In this document: positions 1 to 8,346 of the stretch, in pieces
How the letters are laid out: the number at the start of each line of letters is the position of its first letter
Position numbering within the stretch: the first letter of the stretch is position 1
Assembly: GCA_948902155.1 (NCBI GenBank)
Contig: CAQVQZ010000008.1
Location: 1 to 24,343 of the forward strand
Reading direction: 5' to 3'
Source: an uncultured Oscillibacter sp.
Lineage (GTDB): Bacteria > Bacillota_A > Clostridia > Oscillospirales > Oscillospiraceae
DNA: 24,343 nucleotides
Notes under the pieces: generated by a model
The model's database searches: none
What the model was told of the DNA's origin: nothing
The model's input: the letters and a program-made list of their open reading frames with translations, nothing else
Position numbers and translations under genes: made by a program

Positions 1-2
1 CC

Positions 3-1430
3 TGGACGGCGAAAATGATCGCCAGGGGCGAGCTGAAGGTCAGCAAGTCCCAGAAGCGGATCGAGTACCGGCGGAGGATTCGGGCCAAAAACGGCGGCTG
101 CGCCTGGATCACCGTGGGCATTATGGCGGTCCTCTCCGCCGAGGCCTACAGCAAGCACGGCTACAAGCCCAGCTGCGTCATCTTCGACGAGCTCCACGCC
201 CAGCCCAGCCGGGCTTTGTGGGACGTCATGACCGCCGGGGCGGGCTCCGGCCGGAAACAGCCCGTTTGGATCGTCCTGACCACGGCGGGCGACGACCCGG
301 ACCGGCTGTCCATCGGCTGGGAAATTCACGAGAAGGCCGCCGCCATCCGGGACGCCCGGCAGCTCCGGCGGGTCCGGGCCGAGGGCGGCGACCCCCGGCA
401 GGTGCTGTCCCTGCGGCACGTGGAGGACGCGGACCTCCCGGCGGAGGAGGAAGCGCTTTTGGAGCGGGACCTCCCCAACTGGCTGCCCATCCTCTACGGC
501 CTGACGGCGGTGTTCGGCGACGACCCGGACGATTTGGCCAAGGTGGACATCTGGGACGAAAGCGTCTGGTTCCTCTGCAACCCGTCTCTGGGGAAGCACC
601 TGTCTCTGCGGAACATCCGCATCGAGGCCAGGGACGCCAGGCTCAGCGAGGCGGCGGAAAAGCTGTTCCGCTGGCTGCGGCTGAATCAGTGGATTTCCGC
701 CAAGACCGTGGGCTGGCTGCCGCTGACGCTCTACGACAAGTGCCAGTGGGGCCCCAGCCGGAAGGCGGACCGGGAGGCGTGGCTGGAGCGGCTGCGGGGC
801 AAGACCTGTTACGGCGGCGTGGACCTCTCCACCTCCCGGGACCTGACGGCCTTTGTGCTGCTGTTCCCGCCCCAGCCGGGGCTGGACGCGGCGGTGCTGC
901 TGCCCCACATCTGGAGGCCCAGGGACACCGCCGAGGAGGCGGAGAAGCGGGATCACGTCCCCTACCGGGACTGGGAGCGGGCCGGGTTTTTGCGGCTGTG
1001 CCCGGGGAATATCATCGACTACGACGACATTGAACGGACGATTCAGGAGGCGGCGGAGCGCTATGATCTCAGGATGGTAGGCTTCGACCCCTACCTCAGC
1101 CGGACCATCACCCAGCGGCTTTCCAAGCATGTGACCACCATCGAGATTCCCCAGGACCTGAAGAACATGAGCCCGGCCATGAAGGAGATCGACGCCATGA
1201 TGGAGAAGCGGGAACTGCTGCATGTGCATAATACCTGCTTCCGGTGGACCTTCGGCAATGTGCGCTGCCACGTGGATGGGAATGGGAACATCAAGCCGCT
1301 GAAGAACCGTTCCATTGGCCGGATCGACCCGACGGTGGCGTCCATCATCGTCGTGGCGGTGTGGATGATCGACCGAAACCGGCCGCCGGACCTGGCGGAG
1401 GCCATGAGGACCAGAGACTATCATCTGTGA
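3..1430 (+). CDS. terL: Phage terminase large subunit (5'-partial)
   Basis: The reading frame is open to the left edge of the window, so the N-terminus, including the Walker A loop (roughly 100 residues), lies upstream. The visible 475 residues hold the rest of the ATPase, with a Walker B-type VIFDELH near visible residue 59. The RNase H-like nuclease follows: GGVDLSTSRDLTAF near 271, GFDPY near 360 and DPTVASIIVVAVWMI near 442, with acidic residues spaced as in HK97-type large terminases. The protein cuts concatemeric phage DNA and pumps it into the prohead through the portal. A GAGGAGG ribosome binding site follows its stop and serves the next small gene. Family call is firm; the DNA-end type (cos or pac) cannot be read from this fragment. 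Confidence 0.93.
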   Translation, partial: WTAKMIARGELKVSKSQKRIEYRRRIRAKNGGCAWITVGIMAVLSAEAYSKHGYKPSCVIFDELHAQPSRALWDVMTAGAGSGRKQPVWIVLTTAGDDPDRLSIGWEIHEKAAAIRDARQLRRVRAEGGDPRQVLSLRHVEDADLPAEEEALLERDLPNWLPILYGLTAVFGDDPDDLAKVDIWDESVWFLCNPSLGKHLSLRNIRIEARDARLSEAAEKLFRWLRLNQWISAKTVGWLPLTLYDKCQWGPSRKADREAWLERLRGKTCYGGVDLSTSRDLTAFVLLFPPQPGLDAAVLLPHIWRPRDTAEEAEKRDHVPYRDWERAGFLRLCPGNIIDYDDIERTIQEAAERYDLRMVGFDPYLSRTITQRLSKHVTTIEIPQDLKNMSPAMKEIDAMMEKRELLHVHNTCFRWTFGNVRCHVDGNGNIKPLKNRSIGRIDPTVASIIVVAVWMIDRNRPPDLAEAMRTRDYHL

Positions 1431-1442
1431 GGAGGAATTACG

Positions 1443-1637
1443 TTGAAAGCAATCGCGAATGGACTTGTGAAGCACCTGGCGGAGCTGGCTCTGCTGGGCG
1501 GCGCCGCGGCGGTGGCCGTCGGCGCGGGCCTGATCTACCTGCCCGCCGGGCTGATCGCGGGCGGCGCTCTGATGATCGCCGGGGCCGTGCTCTCCCTTTG
1601 GGGCGAGGACGTGGAGAAAGGAGCGGATGACGAGTGA
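1443..1637 (+). CDS. Small two-helix membrane protein between terminase and portal
   Basis: A 64-residue protein with a TTG start 5-10 bases after GAGGAGG. Two hydrophobic Gly/Ala-rich stretches (about residues 12-31 and 33-52) look like a helical hairpin, followed by an acidic tail (WGEDVEKGADDE). The stop overlaps the portal GTG start in a GTGA junction, so the two are translationally coupled. Small membrane proteins at this position are common in HK97-type heads of clostridial prophages, but I know of no established function. A role in membrane-associated head assembly, or an unrelated accessory role, are both possible. Coding status is supported by the ribosome binding site, the coupling and the GC bias. 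Confidence 0.7.
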   Translation: MKAIANGLVKHLAELALLGGAAAVAVGAGLIYLPAGLIAGGALMIAGAVLSLWGEDVEKGADDE

Positions 1638-2956
1638 GCCTGCGCAAGGGCCTGGTCCGGGCCGGCCGGACGCTGGACAGCCCCCGGAAGAGCCTGGGCG
1701 GCGGCGTGATCCGCCCGCTGACCCTGGATAACCCCGCCGGGTGGCTGACCGGAGGCGAGGACGTCTCCATGAGCCGGGAGAAGGCCATGAAAGTATCTAC
1801 CGTAAACAGGTGCGTGGAGGTGCTCTCCACCTCCATGGCGGTGCTGCCGGTGTACATCATGAACGAGCGGACCAAGGAGCGCCTGGCGGACCACCGCCTG
1901 GGACGCATCCTCTGGGGCCGGGCCAACGAGGCCATGACGACCTTTGACTACCAGCGGCTGATGCTCTGCAACCAGCTGCTCCGCGGAAACGCCTACGCCT
2001 GGATCAACCGGGACCCTGGCTCCGGCCATCCCCGGGAGCTGATCCCCCTGCCGCCGGACTATGTGTCCATCCAGGCGGACCCCGCCGGGGGACTCTGGTA
2101 TTTCTTCACCCACCCCGTCACCGGGGAGCGGACGGCGCTGCGGCCGGACGACGTGCTGCATTACAAGGCCTACAGCGAGGACGGCCTGGAGGGCGTCAGC
2201 GTCCTGAAACGGGCCTCCATGACCCTGGCCACCGCCAGGGCGGCCCAGCAGTATGAAAATTCCACCTGGCAGAACGGCGGCCAGCCCTGCGGCATCCTGA
2301 CCACCGACGCGGACCTGGGGAAGCCCTACACGAAGGAGCTGCCGGACGGCAGCAAGGTGCTGGTGGACCCCAAGGAGCAGCTGCGCAAATCCTGGGAGGC
2401 TGTCCACCGGGGGCCGGGAAACGCTTTCCGGCTGGCGGTGCTGGACCTGGGCTTGAAATACCAGCCCATTTCCATGAGCAACACCGACGCCCAGTTCGTG
2501 GAGAGCAACGAGGTCCGGGTGGCGGATTTGTGCCGGTTCTTCGGCGTGCCGCTCCATCTGGCCTACGCCGGAAAGCAGAGCTACGAAAGCAACGAGCAGA
2601 ACGGCATCGAGTACGTCAACTACACGCTTCTGGGCTATGAAACCCAGTGGGGCCAGGAGGACAGCTATAAGCTGCTCCTGCCCGGTGAGCGGGCCGGAGG
2701 CCTTCGCATCAAGCGGGAGCTGAAGGTCTTCCTCAAGGGCGATTCCGAGGCTCAGGCGGCGTGGTACCGGACCATGCGGGAGATCGGCGGCCTGAACGCC
2801 GACGAAATCCGCGGCCTGGAGGACATGGGCCCCATCCCCGGCGGGGAGCAGTACTTCGCCAGCTGGAACTTCGGGCCTCTGGAGCAATGGGCCCGGCTGA
2901 GCGTGCTCCGGGCCATGGGCCAGAGGGCGGGAACGCCGGAAGGAGAGGAATCATGA
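1634..2956 (+). CDS. Phage portal protein, HK97 family
   Basis: A 440-residue protein, usual length for HK97-type portals. It forms the dodecameric ring at one capsid vertex through which DNA enters and leaves. The family signature is clear in the clip/stem region, about residues 296-340: VADLCRFFGVPLHLAYAG, then SNEQNGIEYVNYTLLGY. Earlier the wing region has VNRCVEVLSTSMAVLPVYI and GNAYAWI. Start is GTG, overlapping the previous stop by four bases; the 3' end overlaps the protease ATG (ATGA). It therefore sits in the classic terminase-portal-protease-capsid order. Confidence 0.95.
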   Translation: MSLRKGLVRAGRTLDSPRKSLGGGVIRPLTLDNPAGWLTGGEDVSMSREKAMKVSTVNRCVEVLSTSMAVLPVYIMNERTKERLADHRLGRILWGRANEAMTTFDYQRLMLCNQLLRGNAYAWINRDPGSGHPRELIPLPPDYVSIQADPAGGLWYFFTHPVTGERTALRPDDVLHYKAYSEDGLEGVSVLKRASMTLATARAAQQYENSTWQNGGQPCGILTTDADLGKPYTKELPDGSKVLVDPKEQLRKSWEAVHRGPGNAFRLAVLDLGLKYQPISMSNTDAQFVESNEVRVADLCRFFGVPLHLAYAGKQSYESNEQNGIEYVNYTLLGYETQWGQEDSYKLLLPGERAGGLRIKRELKVFLKGDSEAQAAWYRTMREIGGLNADEIRGLEDMGPIPGGEQYFASWNFGPLEQWARLSVLRAMGQRAGTPEGEES

Positions 2957-3660
2957 AGCAGATTTTGAAATCGGCCAGAATCGAAAAGAGCATCGCACCC
3001 ACGGAGATGGACATGCTGCTGATCAACAAGCAGACCCTGCGGACACTGAGCGCCGAGGAGGTGTTCGTCTTTAAGCTGGCGGCCTGCGGCGAGCAGGTGG
3101 ACCGGGACCACGAGCGCTTCACCGCCGGGGCGCTGAAGCAGATGGCGGAGAAGTTCGTGGGATTGCCGGTGCTCCGGGACCACCAGTGGAGCGCCGCCGC
3201 CCAGACCGCCCGGGTCTACGCCGCCAAGGTGGAGGGCGAGGAGGGAAACAAGACCCTGGTCCTGCGGTGCTACATGCCCCGGACGGACGCCACGGCGGAC
3301 ATGATCTCCGCCATTGAGAGCGGCATCCTCCGGGAGTGCTCCGTGGGGCTGGCGGTTGGGAAAGTCCTCTGCTCCATCTGCGGGGCGAACCAGCGGGAAA
3401 CCCTCTGCCGGCACGTCGGCGGCCGGGAGTACGACGGGAAAGCGTGCTGGTTCGACCTGGACGAGGTGACGGACGCCTATGAGATATCCTTCGTGGCCGT
3501 CCCCGCCCAGCCCGGAGCAGGCGTGACCAAGAGCAAGCGCTACGGCGGGGAGGAACCCCCTGTGCCCGATCCGGCGGAGGCCGGTGAAGATGATGCGTTC
3601 CTGCTGGCCAAGGCCATGCAGGAACAGGAAGAACTGCGATATGGAGGATTTGCGAAATGA
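2953..3660 (+). CDS. Prohead maturation protease (HK97 type) with Cys/His cluster
   Basis: A 235-residue serine protease expected to cleave the scaffold-like N-terminus from the capsid protein during prohead maturation. Core features: VDRDHERF at 49-56, a likely catalytic His77 in RDHQWS, and a likely catalytic Ser130 in ECSVGL. The strand EISFVAVPAQPGAG near 177-190 is characteristic of the family. An unusual insert carries Cys140, Cys143, Cys152 and His154, spaced like a small zinc knuckle. I chose ATG 2953 because it overlaps the portal stop (ATGA) behind a GGAGAGGA ribosome binding site; the frame stays open upstream but that part is the portal in another frame. The end overlaps the capsid gene (ATGA). 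The acidic, Glu/Gln-rich C-terminal tail has no clear function. Confidence 0.9.
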   Translation: MKQILKSARIEKSIAPTEMDMLLINKQTLRTLSAEEVFVFKLAACGEQVDRDHERFTAGALKQMAEKFVGLPVLRDHQWSAAAQTARVYAAKVEGEEGNKTLVLRCYMPRTDATADMISAIESGILRECSVGLAVGKVLCSICGANQRETLCRHVGGREYDGKACWFDLDEVTDAYEISFVAVPAQPGAGVTKSKRYGGEEPPVPDPAEAGEDDAFLLAKAMQEQEELRYGGFAK

Positions 3661-4949
3661 CGTATCAGGAACTTTTGGAGCTGAAACACAACCGGGCGGA
3701 AAAGCTGGGGGAGGGGAACGCTCTCCTGGCGAAGAAGGACTTCGAGGCCCACAAGAACCTCATGACCGAGGTGGCCAAAATGAACGACGAGATTGACGCC
3801 GCCGAGGCCCAGCTGGCGGAAGAGGGCCGCTTCGATGAGAAGGACGGGAAGATGAAGGGCCTCCACGCCAATTTTCTGGCCCAGCGGGAGGAAAAGGCCA
3901 AGGGCAAGGCGGTGGACGACATCCGCCGGACCAACGAGTACACGACAGCCTTCGTCAAGGCCCTGCGGGGCGGCGTGAAGGTGCGCCAGGCGTGGGGCGT
4001 GGAGGACTTCGCGCCGCTGACCAAGGCTCTGACGGAGACCGGCGGCACGCCGGAGGGCTCCGACGGCGGCTTCCTGGTCCCGGCGGAGTTCGACAACATG
4101 ATTCACGAGTACGAGAAAGAGTATCTGGACCTGAGCCGCTTCTTCGCCGTGGAGCAGGTGCGGACCCTCTCCGGCTGGCGGGCCATTGAGCAGGGCAAGC
4201 GGAAGCCCCTTCCGAAGATTCTGGAGATGGGAACCATCGGCAAGGACGACCAGCCCAAGTTTGACAAGGTGACCTACACGGTGGAGAAGTACGGCGACCG
4301 GCTGCCGGTGTCCAGTGAGCTGCTGGAGGACAACACCGCCGGGCTTCTGCGGTATCTGGCGGGCTGGTTCGGGCCCAAGTATGTCCTGACCAAGAACACT
4401 CTTCTGCTGGGATTGCTGAAGAAGCTGGAGACGGAGGTCTCCCTCCCCGCCGGCGGCGAGGCCAAGGCCCTGCGCAAGGCCATGATCCAGAAGCTGAACA
4501 CCGCCCACAGCATGGGGGCCGTCCTGCTGACCAACCAGGACGGCTACGCGGAAATGGACGGCTGGGAGGACAAGAACGGCCGCTCCCTGCTGGTGCCCAA
4601 CCCGGCGGACCCCAGCGTATTCCGCCTGAACGGGCGGCAGGTGGTCTATGGGGACAACGACCTGATTCCCGGCGAGACGGGCAAGACTCCCATCTACGTG
4701 GGTAAGTTCCAGTCCCTGGGAACGTTGTTCGTCCGAAAGGGCCTGGAGATGGCGGCGACGGACATCGGCGGCGACGCCTGGGCCACGGACAGCTATGAGC
4801 TGCGGGGCCTGTGCCGCATGACGGCGGTCATGATGGATAAAAGCGCGGCGTTCAAGGCGGTGATCGGCGGCGGTTCTGGCAGCAGCGGCGGCGGGGCCTC
4901 CACAGAGACCGGCGGCAGCAGCGGCAAAGAGGACAGCCCGGAGGGCTGA
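3657..4949 (+). CDS. Major capsid protein, HK97 fold
   Basis: A 430-residue capsid precursor. Residues 1 to about 90 are charged and helical (coiled coil), acting as the delta/scaffolding domain that the upstream protease should remove. The mature part begins near ETGGTPEGSDGGFLVPAEF (127-145), the usual entry to the HK97 fold. Later family patterns include DRLPVSSELLED, TNQDGYAEMDGWEDKNGRSL and YVGKFQSLGTLFVRKGLEMA. The last ~27 residues are a Gly/Ser-rich tail (GGGSGSSGGG) ending in acidic residues, unusual for the family and probably flexible or surface-exposed. Start is ATG 3657, coupled to the protease stop. Confidence 0.95.
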   Translation: MTYQELLELKHNRAEKLGEGNALLAKKDFEAHKNLMTEVAKMNDEIDAAEAQLAEEGRFDEKDGKMKGLHANFLAQREEKAKGKAVDDIRRTNEYTTAFVKALRGGVKVRQAWGVEDFAPLTKALTETGGTPEGSDGGFLVPAEFDNMIHEYEKEYLDLSRFFAVEQVRTLSGWRAIEQGKRKPLPKILEMGTIGKDDQPKFDKVTYTVEKYGDRLPVSSELLEDNTAGLLRYLAGWFGPKYVLTKNTLLLGLLKKLETEVSLPAGGEAKALRKAMIQKLNTAHSMGAVLLTNQDGYAEMDGWEDKNGRSLLVPNPADPSVFRLNGRQVVYGDNDLIPGETGKTPIYVGKFQSLGTLFVRKGLEMAATDIGGDAWATDSYELRGLCRMTAVMMDKSAAFKAVIGGGSGSSGGGASTETGGSSGKEDSPEG

Positions 4950-4963
4950 GAAAGGAGACTATC

Positions 4964-5341
4964 ATGCCCAGAAAGAAAGCAGTTCCCCCGGCAGAGACGC
5001 TGGAGAATAAACCCATGAACCCCGCGCCGGAAGCGGAGGCCCCGGAAGCGCCTCCTGCCCCGCCCCAGGCCCCGGAAGAGGAACCTGCTCCCGCTGTTCC
5101 CGAGGAGGCGGCCGAGGCTGCGCCGGAGGGCTGCCGGGCGGTGGTCTGCTCCCCCAAGGGGCTGAACCTCCGGGCAGGGCCCGCCCTGAGCTATGACGCG
5201 CTGGAGGTCCTGCCCGACGGTATGGAGGTCCTGACGCTGGCCCTGCCCAGGGGCGTGACGGTCCCCGGCTGGGAGCTGGTAGTGGCGGTCGAGCGGGCCG
5301 GGTGGGCTTCCGCCCGGTTCCTGCGGCCGCTGGAGGACTGA
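4964..5341 (+). CDS. SH3b-domain protein of the head module
   Basis: A 125-residue protein with two parts. Residues 1-55 are a low-complexity Pro/Ala/Glu linker (PEAPPAPPQAPEEEPAPAVP). Residues 58-125 form a bacterial SH3-like domain, with LNLRAGPALSYDALEVLPDG followed by GWASARFL, the usual SH3b signature. It follows AAAGGAGA eight bases before ATG. It sits directly after the capsid gene, where decoration or head-completion proteins often lie. SH3b domains normally bind cell-wall or peptide ligands, so a virion-surface or wall-contact role is possible but inferred. No signal peptide or membrane segment is present. Confidence 0.75.
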   Translation: MPRKKAVPPAETLENKPMNPAPEAEAPEAPPAPPQAPEEEPAPAVPEEAAEAAPEGCRAVVCSPKGLNLRAGPALSYDALEVLPDGMEVLTLALPRGVTVPGWELVVAVERAGWASARFLRPLED

Positions 5342-5344
5342 GGC

Positions 5345-5692
5345 GTGGCGCTGTCAGAACCGCGGAAGATCACGCTGCTGGCTTTCTGCCGCCTGGATGA
5401 CCTCTCGGCGGAGGAAGAGGAGCTTTTAAGAACCATGTACGACGCCGCCGTGGGCTACATGGACCAGGCGGGCGTCCGGGAGCCGCCGGAGGATACGCCC
5501 CGCCGGGCTCAGTATGACCTGTGCGTCAATTACCTGGTCCTGGACAGCTGGGACCGTCGGGACGCCTCCTTCGTGGGCGAAGCTTTGTCGGAGAACCCCG
5601 CCTTCCGGCACCGGCTGAACCAGCTGAAGCTGACGGAACCGGATGTGTCCAATTTGGACACATCCGGCGCTGGGGAGGGTGAGCCGTCATGA
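5345..5692 (+). CDS. Head-tail connector (gp6-like adaptor)
   Basis: A 115-residue, mostly helical protein starting at GTG three bases after the SH3b stop. The pattern KITLLAFCRLDD, then an acidic helix, AAVGYMDQAG, and a helix QYDLCVNYLVLDSWDRRD matches the gp6-like DNA-packaging/connector family, which forms a ring below the portal. The C-terminal residues around DVSNLDTSG are encoded by a perfect 29-bp palindrome that is probably an insertion rather than part of the fold. The 3' end overlaps the next ATG (ATGA). Confidence 0.8.
   Translation: MALSEPRKITLLAFCRLDDLSAEEEELLRTMYDAAVGYMDQAGVREPPEDTPRRAQYDLCVNYLVLDSWDRRDASFVGEALSENPAFRHRLNQLKLTEPDVSNLDTSGAGEGEPS
5639..5667. repeat. Perfect 29-bp palindrome inside the connector gene
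   Basis: Left arm CCGGATGTGTCCAA (5639-5652), central T at 5653, right arm TTGGACACATCCGG (5654-5667), with no mismatch. It is read in frame as DVSNLDTSG near the C-terminus of the connector. As RNA it would fold into a very stable hairpin about 20 bases before the next gene's start, so it could affect coupling, or act as an operator-like site. It also resembles a mobile palindromic element inserted in frame. Confidence 0.85.
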
Positions 5693-6252
5693 CGACAGGA
5701 AGCGATTTGAAAGAGCGCGTCCAGGTCCAGCGCCTGCTCCACTACCCGGAGGCCAACGCCTTTGCCTGGGCGGTCAAACGCGTTACCTGGGCGAAGGCGG
5801 AGCAGGACGACCGGAAGAACCTCTTCTCCGACCTGGGCGTTGGCGCCCGGGGCGTCACCTTCACCCTCCGGCGAAACCCGGAGCTGACGATCGTCAACTC
5901 CTTCCTCTGGCGGGGGCGGTTTTGTTTCCTGACCTCCATCGTGGACGGGGACCCGGGGTTCCAGGTGGTCAAGGCGGCGCTGTGCGACCCGGTGGACTGC
6001 ATCCAGGACGCGGACCGGGAGCCCCGGGGCTGCCGGTTCCCCGGTATCCTGACGGAGAAGTACGTGGGCCACGAGCAGCTGGACCCCCACGCCGAGGTGA
6101 CGGGCGACCTGGTGCTGGTGACGCCGAAGGCGGTGACGCTGGCCCCGGGGAGCTGGGTCATCGTGGGGGACCGCTACTTCCTGGTGCGGGTTCCTCATGA
6201 GCTGGACCCGTACAAAAACGAGTACGAGGTCCGGCGGAAGGAGGACTGTTGA
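5689..6252 (+). CDS. Head closure / head-tail adaptor protein
   Basis: A 187-residue protein, longer than the ~110 residues of simple head-tail joining proteins. The first half (VQVQRLLHYPEANAFAWAVK, then VTWAKAEQDDRKNLF) fits the SPP1 gp16-like stopper family. The second half (GILTEKYVGHEQ, then LVLVTPKAVTLAPGSWVIVG and VPHELDPYKNEYEVRR) matches the C-terminal unit seen in longer clostridial versions. Role: closes the portal channel after packaging and docks the tail. ATG 5689 overlaps the connector stop; a GGGAGGGTGAG ribosome binding site precedes it. Confidence 0.75.
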   Translation: MTTGSDLKERVQVQRLLHYPEANAFAWAVKRVTWAKAEQDDRKNLFSDLGVGARGVTFTLRRNPELTIVNSFLWRGRFCFLTSIVDGDPGFQVVKAALCDPVDCIQDADREPRGCRFPGILTEKYVGHEQLDPHAEVTGDLVLVTPKAVTLAPGSWVIVGDRYFLVRVPHELDPYKNEYEVRRKEDC

Positions 6253-6740
6253 TGCAGGAATATTTTATCGACACTGGGGAATGGAAGGCGTTCTGGGAGC
6301 GCTGGCAGGACACCATTGACAAGATTCCCGGCCTGCGGGAAGAGCTTTTGGAGCGAGTCGGCGAAAGCGTTCGAGATTCCGTCCGGCACAAAATCGATAC
6401 CTCTGGCCTGAATGACTCCAGAGGGCGGGTGAAGCTTTGGCAGAACCCGCATGTGGGTTCCAGGCATGGGTATGTCGCTGTGCGGGCGGACTCCGTAGAG
6501 GTGGCCGCCGGGTATGGGGACCGCCAGAGGCTGAATGCCGGAGCCTTGACCAATTTTCTCTCCAGCGGCCACAAGGTCCGGGGCCCTTCCGGACGGTCAA
6601 AGCGCTATCAGCCCCGGGCCAGGATGACCCGCGTCAAGGGCGCGGACTTCTATCCGAAGGCCAGGGCCGAAGCTGAAAGAATCGCCCTCCAGGAGGCGGA
6701 GTCTATGCTTCAGGCGCTGAAGGAGGAGCTGCGGCTATGA
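6252..6740 (+). CDS. HK97 gp10-like neck / tail-completion protein
   Basis: A 162-residue protein. N-terminal amphipathic helices (EWKAFWERWQDTIDKIPGLR) are followed by a basic segment and the motif LSSGHKVRGPSG around residues 103-114, typical of the gp10/minor structural family (V.GHK.R). A long C-terminal helix follows (AEAERIALQEAESMLQALKEEL). ATG 6252 overlaps the previous stop as TGATG and is preferred to the TTG at 6249. The stop overlaps the next ATG. Probable role: adaptor between head closure ring and tail terminator. Confidence 0.8.
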   Translation: MQEYFIDTGEWKAFWERWQDTIDKIPGLREELLERVGESVRDSVRHKIDTSGLNDSRGRVKLWQNPHVGSRHGYVAVRADSVEVAAGYGDRQRLNAGALTNFLSSGHKVRGPSGRSKRYQPRARMTRVKGADFYPKARAEAERIALQEAESMLQALKEELRL

Positions 6741-7216
6741 AAACCGGAACCATCCTCCCGGCGGACATTACCGCCGCCGTTGTGGAGCGGGTAAAAGAAT
6801 CGTTTCCTGAGGAGACCGTGTACACGGACCTGGTCCCCAGGGACTTCGCGCGGCCCTGCAACATGGTGGAGCTGATCGGTGTGGGCCTGGACCCGCTGTC
6901 CTACGGCCAGAGCGGCATAGACCTGCTGTACAAGTACAGGATCACCACCTTCTCCCAGGTGGACGAGGTCCACGCCTCCCACCTCTCGGTCCTGGCCCTG
7001 CGGGCCATGCTGGCTCTGGGAGCCTTTGGAAACGGGTTCCTCCGGGTGAGGGACCGGGCGCCCAAGGTGCGGAGCGTCGAGGCGGACACGTCTTTCTTCG
7101 ACTGTGTGCCGGTGACGCTGACCCTGGCCCTGACCCTGGACCGGGCCGCCTTCGCGGAGCGGGAGCTCTACGAGCTGATGCGGGATTTCACACTAAAAAT
7201 TCAAGCTGAGGAGTGA
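6737..7216 (+). CDS. Tail terminator protein (DUF6838-like)
   Basis: A 159-residue protein. The N-terminal pattern of helix plus VYTDLVPRDFARPCNMVEL, and later FDCVPVTLTLALTLDRAAF, fits tail-terminator proteins found just before the sheath gene in clostridial PBSX-like phages. These cap the growing tail tube and sheath and then join tail to head. ATG 6737 overlaps the previous stop (ATGA). The stop lies in the ribosome binding site region of the sheath gene. The family name is from memory and less certain than the role suggested by position. Confidence 0.65.
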   Translation: MKTGTILPADITAAVVERVKESFPEETVYTDLVPRDFARPCNMVELIGVGLDPLSYGQSGIDLLYKYRITTFSQVDEVHASHLSVLALRAMLALGAFGNGFLRVRDRAPKVRSVEADTSFFDCVPVTLTLALTLDRAAFAERELYELMRDFTLKIQAEE

Positions 7217-7221
7217 AGCGA

Positions 7222-8334
7222 ATGAGCAATCCTTTGACCATGCCCACCTTGACGGTGGTATTCCAGCAGCGGGCCCAGACGGCGGTGGCCCGGAGCCAGA
7301 AGGGCACGGCGGCGCTGATCCTGCGGGACGCGGCCACGGCGGGCCAGAGCTGGGCCCTGTCCTCCCCCGGCCAGATGCCCGCCAAGCTGGGGGTGGAGAA
7401 TCAGAACGCCATCCGGCGGGTGTTCAAGGGCGGCGCGAACCCGCCCAAGAAGGTGCTGGTCTACTGCCTGGGCGCGGAGGAGCAGCTGTCCGCCGGGAAA
7501 GCGGAGTCCACCGCCCCCGGCAGCGGCCCCGCCGCCCTGAAATGGCTGTCCGCCCAGAAATTCGACTATCTGGCGGGTCCGGCGGACCTGAGCACGGCGG
7601 AGGCCGCCGTCATCAAGGACTGGATCATCCAGCAGCGGGCGGACAACCACGCCGTTTACAAGGCCGTCCTGCCCAACACCGCCGCCGGCAGCGAGGGCGT
7701 AGTGAACTTCACCGCCAAGGGCATCCAGGCGGGGGGCGACGTCTTTGACGCCGCCGCCTACTGCGGCCGGATCGCGGGCCTCATCGCCGGGACCCCCATG
7801 ACCCAGTCCGTCACCTACGCTCCCCTGCCGGAGGTGGAGGATATCGACCGCCTCACCTCGGCGGAGGAGGACGCCGCCGTAGGCCGGGGCGAGCTGATCC
7901 TGACCCACGACGGGGAGAAGGTGAAGCTGGGCCGGGGCGTGAACTCCCTGGTGGACCCGGCGGGCCGCTCCGAGGCGTGGCGGAAGATCAAGCTGGTGGA
8001 GCTGCTGGATATGGTCCAGCAGGACCTCCGCCTGGCGATCCAGGACAACTACATGGGCAAGTTTCAGAACAGCTACGACAACAAGCTGCTGCTGATCACC
8101 TCCGTGAAGCTCTACCTCCAGGTCCTGGAGAAGGACCAGCTCATCGAGCCCGGCTTCTCCTGCGGCATCGACCTGGACGAACAGGAGAAGTATCTCCAGA
8201 GCCAGGGCAAAAACACGGCGGACATGACGGAGCGGGAGCTCCGGGAGGCCAACACCGGCACCCATGTGTTCCTGGCCGCCGACATCCGGCCCATCGACGC
8301 CATTGAGGACGTGCATGTGAAAATCTATCTGTAA
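7222..8334 (+). CDS. Contractile tail sheath protein (XkdK-like)
   Basis: A 370-residue sheath subunit; its presence shows a contractile (myovirus) tail. Recognisable parts: LTMPTLTVVFQQRAQTAVARS at the start, PLPEVEDIDRLTSAEEDAAV in the middle and the conserved C-terminal core with KIKLVELLDMVQQDLRLAIQ and NYMGKFQNSYDNKLLLITSV. These match phage sheath proteins of the PBSX/XkdK type. I chose ATG 7222, eight bases after GAGGAG, over a GTG at 7213 that lies inside that site. The subunits form the contractile cylinder around the tube. Confidence 0.93.
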   Translation: MSNPLTMPTLTVVFQQRAQTAVARSQKGTAALILRDAATAGQSWALSSPGQMPAKLGVENQNAIRRVFKGGANPPKKVLVYCLGAEEQLSAGKAESTAPGSGPAALKWLSAQKFDYLAGPADLSTAEAAVIKDWIIQQRADNHAVYKAVLPNTAAGSEGVVNFTAKGIQAGGDVFDAAAYCGRIAGLIAGTPMTQSVTYAPLPEVEDIDRLTSAEEDAAVGRGELILTHDGEKVKLGRGVNSLVDPAGRSEAWRKIKLVELLDMVQQDLRLAIQDNYMGKFQNSYDNKLLLITSVKLYLQVLEKDQLIEPGFSCGIDLDEQEKYLQSQGKNTADMTERELREANTGTHVFLAADIRPIDAIEDVHVKIYL

Positions 8335-8346
8335 GGAGGGATACCT

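Noticed and set aside
1535..2887. 450-codon minus-strand frame opposite the portal
   Set aside because: A shadow of the portal gene in high-GC DNA; no family signature and no operon context.
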